Shown: positions 1-6,353 of the stretch, piece by piece | Position numbering within the stretch: the stretch's first letter is position 1 | Layout of the letters: each line of letters starts with the position of its first letter | Source: Myxococcales bacterium | GTDB lineage: Bacteria; Myxococcota_A; Polyangia; Polyangiales; Polyangiaceae | Length of the DNA: 6,990 nucleotides | Direction: 5' to 3' | Assembly: GCA_025362165.1 (NCBI GenBank) | Contig: JANYHY010000580.1 | Coordinates: 1-6,990, forward strand | Translations under genes and position numbers: made by a program | The notes under the pieces: model-generated | Databases searched by the model: none | What the model was told of the DNA's origin: nothing | The model's input: only the letters and a program-made list of their open reading frames with translations

Positions 1-644
1 TCGTCGACACCCATCTTGCGCAACACGCACTCGATCGGATCGCATAGTCCCGTCGCGATGCCGATGAGCGGTAGGTCGCCCTCCAACGCCTTCTTCGGCA
101 GTCGCGTGACCTCCTTGTCGACCACGTTCGGAACGCACGCGCTCACGGTGACCTTGCCGACGCGCCGCCATTTTCCGATTTGAACCACGATGGGGATGTC
201 CGCGCCGACGGGGACGTTGCTCAGCGTGAAGCTGCCGTCCACCTTCGTGGTCGTGATGACGAGCGGGCTCCCTGAAGGCGCCGTGTTGCAGCGATCACAC
301 GTAGCGCCGTGCAAGGGCACTGTGGTGGGCGCGTTGGGGATGTAGACAATCGCGTTATAGACAGGGTTCAGCTTGGCAGGATCGAGCACGACTCCAGTGA
401 TCGTGGTCGTGCCGCCTCCATCACAAGTGACCTGCTGACACTGAAGGTTCACGCACGGAGGTGCAGTGTCTGCGACAGAAGTGTCTTGACCGCCGCCGTC
501 GTCGCCGTTGGCGTCCCCGCCGTTGTTGACGTCGTTGCCGCCGCCGCTGTCGGGGAAGGTGATGTTGGTGGAGTCATCGCCGCCGCAAGCCCACGCCGCG
601 CCGACACCGAACAAAGCCACACAAGAAAGAACGAATCTACGCAC
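1..644 (-). CDS. Lipoprotein with carboxypeptidase-regulatory-like domain (3' end beyond window)
   Basis: The frame is open from a GTG start at 644 to the window edge, giving 214 residues of a longer protein. The start is supported by GAGG at 651-654, six bases upstream, and by a signal sequence (RRFVLSCVALFGVGAAWAC) with Cys20 as a plausible but non-ideal lipobox cysteine (AWAC). Residues 21-60 are a Gly/Asn/Asp-rich linker. A Cys-rich joint (CVNLQCQQVTC, 64-74) follows, then a beta-sandwich region of about 80-170 with the pattern T-G-V-V-x-D-P, VDGSFTLSNVPVG (135-147) and IPIVVQIGKWRR (150-161). This is the hallmark of carboxypeptidase-regulatory-like domains in myxobacterial surface proteins. 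Related proteins, as I recall them, are several hundred residues long and continue after ECVLRKMGVDD, so more than half is probably missing. Expected location is lipid-anchored on the envelope; the ligand or enzymatic role is unknown. The next minus-strand gene upstream starts at 1872 and ends at 739. Confidence 0.85.
   Translation of the reverse strand, partial: MRRFVLSCVALFGVGAAWACGGDDSTNITFPDSGGGNDVNNGGDANGDDGGGQDTSVADTAPPCVNLQCQQVTCDGGGTTTITGVVLDPAKLNPVYNAIVYIPNAPTTVPLHGATCDRCNTAPSGSPLVITTTKVDGSFTLSNVPVGADIPIVVQIGKWRRVGKVTVSACVPNVVDKEVTRLPKKALEGDLPLIGIATGLCDPIECVLRKMGVD
465..584 (-). repeat. Low-complexity Gly/Asn/Asp-rich linker coding segment
   Basis: This stretch encodes residues 21-60 of the first lipoprotein, with runs such as DSGGGNDVNNGGD and GDDGGG. 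It is a simple, GNN/GGC-rich sequence expected to form a flexible tether between the lipid anchor and the folded domain. No exact tandem unit is kept. Confidence 0.5.
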
Positions 645-650
645 AGTGCA

Positions 651-654
651 CCTC
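651..654 (-). promoter_or_regulatory. Ribosome binding site for the GTG-started lipoprotein
   Basis: GAGG on the minus strand lies six bases before the GTG at 644. It decides this unusual start: no ATG or other GTG gives both this spacing and an intact signal peptide. Confidence 0.55.
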
Positions 655-738
655 AGCGACCCATGATCGACCCAAATCAACCCCGCGTCGAGCACAATGG
701 TCCGAGCTTAACAGTCTGATGAAGCTCACGGGAGCTGA

Positions 739-1872
739 TCACGGGCTGAGCACCACGGCGACGCTGGCGATGTTCCCTGCGTTCGCCGTCACTGCGAGCG
801 CGTCGGTCGTACCGTCTTTGAAGAGTTGCTCGTCTTGCTGGAACATCCCCGGCGCCGTGTTGCGTGCCGTCGCCCTCATATCCCCGATGAAAGACGTCGC
901 CCCGATTGATGCGTAGATGCCGAGCGACATCGAGCCCGTCTTCCCCGTGAGAGTTGGTAGGACGGCGAGCGGGTTGGTAGTCACGCCGCCGGCCGCCGTC
1001 AGGATCGATTGCACGTTGCGGTAGATCGAGAAGAGCGCGTACATCCGCTTCGACACTGTCGGGCTGTCCGTGCTGAACGGCCCCATCGGATCGTTGGGAG
1101 CCAAGATGTGGGTGAAGACGGTGAGGTTTTCGGTCGCGTTGTCGGAGACGACCTGTTGCAACGTCCAGTTGGCAGGCGCCTTGACCATGACTGGGTACTC
1201 GGTGAGGAACGCCACGACGAAGGTGTCACCGTAAGCGGCCATGAGCTTGATCGGCGGAAAGTTGGTCGTCGTCCCCGAATACGGCGTCGTCTGGAGCCAC
1301 AACACGCTCTTGCGGCTTGCGTCCGAAGCATCTGGCATCGAGGCGTCGACGACGGGAGAGGCGTCCGGAGCGGAGGCGTCGAAGTCGACCTGATCGATGG
1401 GCTGACAGGCACCATTGACGCATGTGGTCTTCTCGTCGCAAGGCTGATCGACGCAACTCTGCTGCATCAAGATGGGTAGTGAGAGTTTGGTGTGTGTGAC
1501 GAAGCTGAGCGTGCGTCGCGCGACGATGCAGCCCTTCGTCTTCGGGTCCGCGTCACACTGGTCAGCGGTCGTCGTGCCGGTGCCCGTGACCACTTTGATC
1601 TGCGCGGCTGACAGCGATGCGTTCGGCAGCACGACCACTGACCCGATCGTGTCGCCGTGAGTGCAATGCTCGGTCGCCGGAACGCTGGCAGAGACGTCGC
1701 CCGATCCGATACGGATGTTCGTGCCCGCGACCTGCGTGCACGGCATGTCCGAGGTGACCGTAACGGTGACCTCCGTCGGGTCGAGACATGACACGACCAA
1801 GAGCGCGCCCAGCGCCCATGTACGCTCTCGGCCGAAGCCACCGAAACGGGACACTCGCATACGTAGGATCAT
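739..1872 (-). CDS. Two-module lipoprotein with DAS-rich linker, function unknown
   Basis: This is a complete 377-residue protein. The N-terminus has a basic region, the hydrophobic core WALGALLVV and a lipobox VVSC (Cys29), so it is probably a lipid-anchored envelope protein. Residues 30-135 begin DPTEVTVTVTSDMPC and form a beta-rich module containing CIVARRTLSFVTHTKLSLPI (115-134). The Cys-pair spacer CVDQPC and CVNGACQP follows (140-158). Residues 160-187 are a linker with repeated DAS. The C-terminal half (188-377) has GDTFVVAF, PANWTLQQ, ALFSIYRNV and a closing SVAVVLSP, a spacing I associate with a recurring extracellular beta-sandwich module of unknown ligand. The N-terminal part resembles lipoproteins common in myxobacteria. 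An in-frame ATG at 1860 (MRVSRFGGF) is an equally possible start; neither has a clear Shine-Dalgarno. The gap to the next minus-strand gene start (644) is 94 bases, so a shared transcript is possible but not shown. Confidence 0.85.
   Translation of the reverse strand: MILRMRVSRFGGFGRERTWALGALLVVSCLDPTEVTVTVTSDMPCTQVAGTNIRIGSGDVSASVPATEHCTHGDTIGSVVVLPNASLSAAQIKVVTGTGTTTADQCDADPKTKGCIVARRTLSFVTHTKLSLPILMQQSCVDQPCDEKTTCVNGACQPIDQVDFDASAPDASPVVDASMPDASDASRKSVLWLQTTPYSGTTTNFPPIKLMAAYGDTFVVAFLTEYPVMVKAPANWTLQQVVSDNATENLTVFTHILAPNDPMGPFSTDSPTVSKRMYALFSIYRNVQSILTAAGGVTTNPLAVLPTLTGKTGSMSLGIYASIGATSFIGDMRATARNTAPGMFQQDEQLFKDGTTDALAVTANAGNIASVAVVLSP
1312..1395 (-). repeat. DAS-repeat linker coding segment
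   Basis: This segment encodes residues 160-187 of the 377-residue lipoprotein, with DAS occurring four times (DASAPDAS, VDASMPDAS). On the plus strand it shows as repeated gaggcgtc-type units. Such Asp/Ala/Ser linkers are typical of myxobacterial surface lipoproteins, and the last gene of this window has a shorter version. Confidence 0.5.
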
Positions 1873-1876
1873 CGCA

Positions 1877-2008
1877 CACCCGCCCGTCGATTGCGCGTAC
1901 TCCCGATGAGACTGGAGGCCTCGTGCCGCGTCGCGTAACCAGAGCGTTGTCCTTGGTCTCGAGCACGCGATGAAGAGGGATCAAAGCGCACGAGCCATCC
2001 ACGGACAC
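1877..2008 (-). other. Possible fragment of an S26 signal-peptidase-like protein
   Basis: The minus strand between the remnant above and the lipoprotein start encodes LHRVLETKDNALVTRRG (about 1921-1975) followed by RAIDGRV (ending 1877). In S24/S26 peptidases the last conserved block reads HRV, then a short variable turn, then VT(K/R)GD, and about 15 residues later GRV. The spacing here fits, but GD is replaced by RG and nothing upstream supplies the catalytic Ser and Lys boxes. The piece is in the same frame as the end of the preceding remnant, just past its TGA. It could be a decayed peptidase tail or chance similarity in GC-rich DNA. The rest of 1873-2415 shows no promoter, terminator or RNA gene that I can support. 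Confidence 0.2.
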
Positions 2009-2415
2009 TCAGAGCCCACCGTCGATATCATCGCGGCGAATGAAGGTTGCGTTGGAGGTGCGCAATACGCGTGGGGAGTCGCGCAGCTCGATCGCGCCCA
2101 GATCCACGCCGCCGAGCAATCCCCAATGCAGCGCCATCACGACGAGTACGCGCCGCCCGAGCTCAAGTTCAGATCGATTTGAAATACGCGCAGCGAGCCG
2201 ACGTCGATCACCGAATAAGTGCCCGTCGAATCGGGCCCTGATTTCGGGACGAGCGACTTCGCTGGACCACGCTTCAGCAATTGAAACGTGCCGTCCGCCA
2301 AGCCTCGCAGCGAACGGTATGGCTGATCGTTTCCGCATGGTTTCCTGACGACGGCGTCGGCGCTCGAGGTACCGTGCGTATGCTGCCACTGGGCGCCAAA
2401 ATCACGGGCCCTGAG
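2009..2415 (-). pseudogene. Possible frameshifted remnant of an unknown protein
   Basis: No intact gene fits here, yet the minus strand looks coding in two consecutive frames. From 2415 to 2140 one frame stays open for 92 codons. It has about 72% G/C at third positions and protein-like text such as GTYSVIDVGSLRVFQIDLNL, but no ATG or GTG near its beginning. It ends in TGA at 2137-2139. The next frame then takes over, with strong third-position G/C bias and the text LVVMALHWGLLGGVDLGAIE and RVLRTSNATFIRRDD, ending in TGA at 2009-2011. The same frame upstream of 2180 is Arg-rich with only about 50% G/C at third positions, so it is probably a shadow there. A single indel near 2140-2180 would join the good halves. 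I do not recognise the family. Alternatives are a sequencing error, or a coupled TGATG start of a 42-residue peptide at 2137. Confidence 0.3.
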
Positions 2416-3900
2416 TCAGTCGAGCCCGCCGTCTCGGAGCCACTCTCCGAAGCGCTCGCCGATCATGATGGCCGTCAAATGAGTATTGGCGCTCGGCACG
2501 GTCGGCACGATGCTCATGTCGGCGACCCACAAGCCGCGCACGCCCTTCACGCGACCGCGCGAGTCGACGGCCTTGCCCATCGGAGCCGTCCCGCATGGGT
2601 GATAACCGGAGTCGCACGCGCCTCGAATCCAGTCATGCGCTGCGTCCGACGATAGCGTCTTTGGCCGCGGCCAAATCATCAGTGCCATGTCGCGCATCGG
2701 TGAGCGCTGCGAGATCTCATAGGCGAGGCGCATCGAGGTGATCGCGGCGGTGCGATCCTCTGCGTCTTCCAGCGCGCGCGTATGGATTCGAGGTTTGTGG
2801 CGGACGTCTGCGCTCTTGTACTCGATAGTGCCGTGCCCACGAGGCTTGCCGACTTGAGTCATGATCGAGACGAGCGGAACCGTGACCCACGGGAAATACA
2901 GCACGGATCCAGCCTGGATCTGCATGTCGAGCGGGTAGGGGCGAGAGTCACCCGAGTAGCGATAAGCGGTTTGGATCAATGGGTCATCGAACTTGACGAC
3001 TCCCGGTTTGGGCAAGAAGAAGAGCGCAGACCCGTGGTGATCGAGGAGCTTCTCTCCAACGGACGCCGAGTCTGCCACCAACTCGACTCCAAGCGCCTGC
3101 ACACGGTCGCGCGGGCCGATCCCGCTGCGCAACAAGATGCCTAATGTGTTGATCGATCCGCCGCAGAGGATCACTCGATCACTCAACACACGTTCGATGC
3201 ACCCTGCGCGCTCGACCTCCACACCGATGACAGCTTTGTTCTCGAACAGCACGCGGCGCACGAGAGTGTCGGGACGCAGTTGGAGGTTGTCTCGCTTGCG
3301 CACGGTGCGTGTGAGGTACCCGCGCGCGACGCTCACGCGCTCGCCGCCGACCTTGTTCATCGCGTGCGGGCCCCATCCCCATTTGCTTGGGTGATTGTGA
3401 TCGTCGCATGCCGGCAATCCGTGCTCGCTGCACGCGTCCATGAACGCCGCTTGCCAAGGCACGAGCTCGCCTCGCGTGTGTCGGCGGATCGTGATCGGCC
3501 CTGAATCACCGTGCCAATCGTCGCGCACGTCCAGGTCGTTCTCCAATCGCTTGAACGCGGGCAAGCATTTGTCGAACGTCCAGTCCGGTAGCTCCCACTC
3601 GTCATAGTCGTACGGTCTCCCACGCACGGCGATGCACGTGTTCACGGCAGAAGAGCCGCCCATCACGCGACCGCGAGGGAAGATGAACGGGATGCGTTGG
3701 CCAGTGGTCGGCGTGTGGTGATAACCCCAGTCGTGCCGGTGAATGGAGTTGCGTCTACCGTCTTTGAGGTCTTTGGGTAAATCGATTGGGTAGTCGGGTC
3801 CGGCCTCCAGGAGCGTGACTGGCAAATTGCCGTTCTCGGTCCCGCGCGCTGCGATGACCGCGCCACACGCGCCTCCACCGACGATGATCCAAGGCCGCAC
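2416..3900 (-). CDS. GMC-family FAD-dependent oxidoreductase
   Basis: This 494-residue flavoenzyme is of the glucose-methanol-choline family, which oxidises alcohols to aldehydes or acids using FAD. The N-terminus carries the dinucleotide-binding loop GGGACG (8-13) and the acidic end of the second strand (LLEAGPD, 30-36). The first family signature is RGRVMGGSSAVN (76-87). The second is GGSINTLGILLRSGIGP (247-263), with Leu254 where Pro or Ser is usual. The catalytic pair is visible as His434 in YHPCGTAPMG and His474 in SANTHLTAIM, the latter aligning with the His/Asn of other members. It is slightly shorter than the usual 520-560. No signal peptide or Tat motif is seen, so it is probably cytoplasmic. 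It starts five bases after the stop of the metallo-beta-lactamase-fold gene and is the last gene of a three-gene operon. The substrate cannot be read from sequence; polyol, choline-like or long-chain alcohols are all possible. Confidence 0.93.
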   Translation of the reverse strand: MRPWIIVGGGACGAVIAARGTENGNLPVTLLEAGPDYPIDLPKDLKDGRRNSIHRHDWGYHHTPTTGQRIPFIFPRGRVMGGSSAVNTCIAVRGRPYDYDEWELPDWTFDKCLPAFKRLENDLDVRDDWHGDSGPITIRRHTRGELVPWQAAFMDACSEHGLPACDDHNHPSKWGWGPHAMNKVGGERVSVARGYLTRTVRKRDNLQLRPDTLVRRVLFENKAVIGVEVERAGCIERVLSDRVILCGGSINTLGILLRSGIGPRDRVQALGVELVADSASVGEKLLDHHGSALFFLPKPGVVKFDDPLIQTAYRYSGDSRPYPLDMQIQAGSVLYFPWVTVPLVSIMTQVGKPRGHGTIEYKSADVRHKPRIHTRALEDAEDRTAAITSMRLAYEISQRSPMRDMALMIWPRPKTLSSDAAHDWIRGACDSGYHPCGTAPMGKAVDSRGRVKGVRGLWVADMSIVPTVPSANTHLTAIMIGERFGEWLRDGGLD

Positions 3901-3905
3901 GTCCG

Positions 3906-4832
3906 CTAATCCGTTATGTGCTCGTACACGCGCTGCTCGCCGACAGCCAAGATCGTCACTCGGTCCTCACCGAGACCGAGCGAGCTCATGCCTTCGCGCA
4001 GCGCTCGCGCGCATTCGCCCGGCGCGTCGTCCGAGTTGATGAAGGTGTCATAATGAATGGGCAGCATGCTCTTGGCGCCGAGCGCGCCGAACGCGTCCAG
4101 TGCTTCCGTCGGAGACATGTGCGTGCGCGCCATGAAGTCTCTCGGGTGCAACGGACATATAGGCAATAGCGCCAAATCCAATTTCGGAAACTTGTGGCGC
4201 GCAGACTCGAACAACGAGCGATCGAGGGCGGTGTCTCCGCCGAAGTACACGGAGAGACCATGATACTCGAACACCCAGCCGGCGAACGCGCGTGGGTGGA
4301 TGGCGGCGTCCACGCCGTAGCGTCCGCCGACGTGCGCGACGGGCACGGCCGTGATCTTCACGCCGCGCGACATCACGGACTCCCACCGCTCGACCTCTCG
4401 GCTCTCGAAAGCGTATTTGGGCACGGAGGACTGCGCGCCGGGCGGCAAGAGCAACACACCCACTTTGTCTTCGATCATCTCCAACGAGCCGAAGCTCAGA
4501 TGATCGAAATGCATGTGACTGATGACCACGGCGGCGAGCGGCGGCACGCTCTTGACGTCCAATCCAGGCTCGATCAAGCGCGGCGAGAGCTCACCCACGG
4601 CGTTCGTGAACACGGGATCTGTCATCACGAACTGATCATCCATTTGAACCAAGACAGAGGCGTGCCCGATCCAGAGCGCGGAGAGGCGCGCGTCGGAGCG
4701 ATAGGGATCCTGGATCTTGTTGGCGACCGGGCGCGGCGGGCCTTCATGCGCGAGGTTCGCGATAGTGACGCGTCCGCCGAAGCCGCAGGCTTGCAAAGCG
4801 AATAGGGCAGAGAAGAGGAGCGTGCGTCTCAT
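3906..4832 (-). CDS. Lipoprotein metallo-beta-lactamase-fold hydrolase (NAPE-PLD/UlaG-like)
   Basis: This 308-residue protein begins MRRTLLFSALFALQAC, a lipoprotein signal with Cys16 in the lipobox LQAC, so it is expected to be anchored in the envelope. The fold markers are WIGHASVLVQ (54-63), TDPVF (71-75), the metal motif HMHFDH (106-111), His167 in VAHVGGRYG, Asp200 in YFGGDT and His260 in LPIHYDTF. Together these give a two-metal hydrolase site. RTHMSPTEALDAF (237-248) and the overall order match the branch with N-acyl-phosphatidylethanolamine phospholipase D and ascorbate-6-phosphate lactonase UlaG. The lipid or sugar substrate is not decided by sequence. Where many relatives have LPIGAYEPR, this protein has LPICPLHPR (223-231). 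The ATG directly abuts the TAG of the preceding gene (4833-4835), with a weak TAGG about nine bases upstream, so translation is probably coupled. The GMC oxidoreductase follows five bases after its stop. Confidence 0.92.
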   Translation of the reverse strand: MRRTLLFSALFALQACGFGGRVTIANLAHEGPPRPVANKIQDPYRSDARLSALWIGHASVLVQMDDQFVMTDPVFTNAVGELSPRLIEPGLDVKSVPPLAAVVISHMHFDHLSFGSLEMIEDKVGVLLLPPGAQSSVPKYAFESREVERWESVMSRGVKITAVPVAHVGGRYGVDAAIHPRAFAGWVFEYHGLSVYFGGDTALDRSLFESARHKFPKLDLALLPICPLHPRDFMARTHMSPTEALDAFGALGAKSMLPIHYDTFINSDDAPGECARALREGMSSLGLGEDRVTILAVGEQRVYEHITD

Positions 4833-5399
4833 CTAGAAATACCTAATTTGAAGCGCAGTGATGATTTCGCGCGCGACCATCTTGGGCGCGACCGTCGCCG
4901 TGAGCCCGAAGACACCAAATAGCCAATACGCGCCTAGCTCCGCAGCGAAGCCATCGCCGCCCGCGGCTCGATAATACGAACCGCCGAGCGACCACGCGAA
5001 GGACTCCCCCTTACCAGCGACTGGCAAGTAGAGACGCGAGCCGAAGCGCGCGACCCACCCAGTGCTGTTCTGCGCCGCGCCGCCGATCCACTCCGGTGAG
5101 AAGAGGAGCTCGAGCGAGCCTGAATACCGAGCGATCGGCGCCACGAAGAACGCGCGCACGGGCTTGGCGGCCACTCCGAACGACAACGAGAGCGGAGTGA
5201 CTTGCCAACGCGCGCCTCCGTGCACCGCGCCGGAGCCATAAGCCAATAGGGGACTAGGCACTAGCTGCGTGGCGACCCAAACGACTCCGGAGACGACCGG
5301 CGGCACTGGGCCGTCCTGATCACGAGCGCTCGCCTGCTTCCCTGCGGCCAAGCAAGCCGCCAACATGGCTCCAACGAGTGTCCATCTTCGCAAGGCCAC
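4833..5399 (-). CDS. Small exported protein, probable outer-membrane beta-barrel
   Basis: With a GTG start at 5399 this is a 188-residue protein with a clear export signal: RR, then WTLVGAMLAACLAA, then a signal-peptidase-type site ASA-R at 25-26. The core also contains LAAC, so lipoprotein processing at Cys16 cannot be excluded. The mature part is rich in alternating aromatic/small strands (ARWQVTPLSLSFGVA, SLAWSLGG-like segments, GLTATVAP) and ends LQIRYF. The terminal Phe is typical of outer-membrane barrels, and the length would suit a barrel of about eight strands. I know no named family. A longer reading from TTG at 5465 is open, but it would bury the signal peptide behind 22 residues. 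TTG at 5393 is another possible start. No candidate has a strong Shine-Dalgarno. It is the first gene of the operon, its stop touching the ATG of the next gene. Confidence 0.75.
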   Translation of the reverse strand: MALRRWTLVGAMLAACLAAGKQASARDQDGPVPPVVSGVVWVATQLVPSPLLAYGSGAVHGGARWQVTPLSLSFGVAAKPVRAFFVAPIARYSGSLELLFSPEWIGGAAQNSTGWVARFGSRLYLPVAGKGESFAWSLGGSYYRAAGGDGFAAELGAYWLFGVFGLTATVAPKMVAREIITALQIRYF

Positions 5400-5453
5400 G
5401 CGACCATAGCAGAGGCTCAGTGCGGGACCGAGTGGTGCGGTGGCAAGCCACAG

Positions 5454-5465
5454 TTGACTCGTCAA
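5454..5465. promoter_or_regulatory. Short inverted repeat in the divergent spacer
   Basis: TTGACtcGTCAA is a perfect inverted repeat with five-base arms and a two-base gap. It lies between the minus-strand operon and plus-strand mtfA. Each arm resembles a -35 element (TTGAC) pointing in its own direction, but no matching -10 box is seen at the right distance. It could be an operator for the two divergent units, or chance. If the operon's first gene used the TTG at 5465, the repeat would lie inside its coding region. Confidence 0.2.
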
Positions 5466-5531
5466 GCGATGAGACGGAGCGACCGCCCTTGCTTCGTGGT
5501 GTCTGGGCGGGACACTGAGGATGCGGTATTC

Positions 5532-5535
5532 AAGG
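5532..5535 (+). promoter_or_regulatory. Ribosome binding site of mtfA
   Basis: AAGG lies four bases before the ATG at 5540. An in-frame TGA at 5516-5518 excludes any longer product, so this site and start are well fixed despite the short spacing. Confidence 0.45.
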
Positions 5536-5539
5536 TCTC

Positions 5540-6349
5540 ATGTTCGGGATTTTCAGACGGTGGACGCGACGCGCGGTTCGTGAGCAGCCGTTCCCTGATG
5601 AGTGGCGCGCGATCATGGCGAAGAACGTCGCGATGATCGAGACGCTCACGCCGGACGAGCAACATGAGCTAGAAAAACTCATCCTGGTCTTTCTCGACGA
5701 GAAGTCGTTCGAGGGAGCGGGCGGGCTCGCGCTCACCGACGAGATGAAGGTGACGGTCGCCTCACAGGCGTGCTGCCTCTTGCTTCACCGCGACACCGAC
5801 ATCTACCCGAAGCTCGACTCGATCGTCCTGTATCCAAGCGCGTACAAGGCGACGAAGCTCGAGTCGCTCGGTGGTGGAGTCGTCGTGGAGAGCGAGCAAG
5901 GCCGCCTCGGCGAATCATGGCATCAAGGGCTCGTCGTGCTCGCGTGGGACGCGGTTCGGAGCGGAACTGTGAACGCCACCGATGGACGAAATGTGGTGTT
6001 GCACGAGTTCGCTCACCAGCTCGATCAAGAGGACGGCGTCGCGGATGGCGCACCAGATTTGGACGGGAGTGACGCTCGGAAAAGCTGGGCAGAGGTGCTC
6101 GGCACCGAGTACGCGGATCTGCGCGAGCATGTCCACGTAGGTCAACGATCGGACATCGACGAGTATGGCGCGACGAACCCCGCAGAGTTCTTCGCGGTGG
6201 TGACCGAGATGTTCTTCGAGCGAGGCGCCGAGCTAAAAAAGAACCGGCACGATCTCTACGAGCAGTTCGCCAGCTTCTATCAACAAGATCCTGCCGCGCG
6301 CTCTGCCACGCGGCGCACGCGCAAACAGCGCCGAGCGCGCAAGCCATAG
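5540..6349 (+). CDS. mtfA: Zinc metallopeptidase MtfA (peptidase family M90)
   Basis: This 269-residue protein matches MtfA, a zinc aminopeptidase-type enzyme that in enterobacteria binds the glucose repressor Mlc and relieves repression of ptsG. The zinc motif HEFAH is at 155-159, followed by QLDQEDG. The third zinc ligand, Glu216, lies in NPAEFFAVVTEMFF. Tyr209 sits seven residues before it, as in the E. coli enzyme. The N-terminal MFGIFRRW, PFPDEW and the central VASQACCLLLH and YPSAY segments also fit the family. The length is close to the usual 260-270. The C-terminus (254-269) is an unusual strongly basic tail of Arg and Lys. No signal peptide is present, so it is cytoplasmic. No mlc or PTS gene is nearby, so the enterobacterial role cannot be transferred. 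It is divergent from the operon, and the following lipoprotein starts within about 20-55 bases on the same strand. Confidence 0.95.
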   Translation: MFGIFRRWTRRAVREQPFPDEWRAIMAKNVAMIETLTPDEQHELEKLILVFLDEKSFEGAGGLALTDEMKVTVASQACCLLLHRDTDIYPKLDSIVLYPSAYKATKLESLGGGVVVESEQGRLGESWHQGLVVLAWDAVRSGTVNATDGRNVVLHEFAHQLDQEDGVADGAPDLDGSDARKSWAEVLGTEYADLREHVHVGQRSDIDEYGATNPAEFFAVVTEMFFERGAELKKNRHDLYEQFASFYQQDPAARSATRRTRKQRRARKP

Positions 6350-6353
6350 TCGC

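Noticed and set aside
309..719. Plus-strand open frame of 136 codons
   Set aside because: It is antisense to the first lipoprotein. The Val/Ala-rich run mirrors the Gly/Asn/Asp linker.
690..760. Possible terminator after the 377-residue lipoprotein
   Set aside because: Only a five-base GCTCA/TGAGC pairing with a large loop and no T run; not convincing.
1009..1479. Plus-strand open frame of 156 codons
   Set aside because: It is antisense to the 377-residue lipoprotein and has no motif.
2009..2137. 42-residue peptide starting at an ATG overlapping a TGA (TGATG)
   Set aside because: It looks like a coupled start, but the coding-like text already runs upstream of the ATG in the same frame, so a frameshifted remnant explains it better.
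2278..2405. Short minus-strand reading from GTG at 2405, about 42 residues (VILAPSGSIRTV start)
   Set aside because: There is a reasonable AGGG upstream but no family resemblance, and another frame has better third-position bias.
2281..2655. Plus-strand open frame of 124 codons crossing the end of the GMC gene
   Set aside because: Most of it is antisense to the GMC C-terminus, and the rest has no motif or ribosome site.
4194..4805. Plus-strand open frame of 203 codons
   Set aside because: It lies wholly antisense to the metallo-beta-lactamase-fold gene, whose motifs are unmistakable. The text is His/Arg-rich, as expected for a mirror frame.
5733..6347. Minus-strand open frame of 204 codons
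   Set aside because: It is antisense to mtfA, very rich in Arg and Ser, with no recognisable motif.
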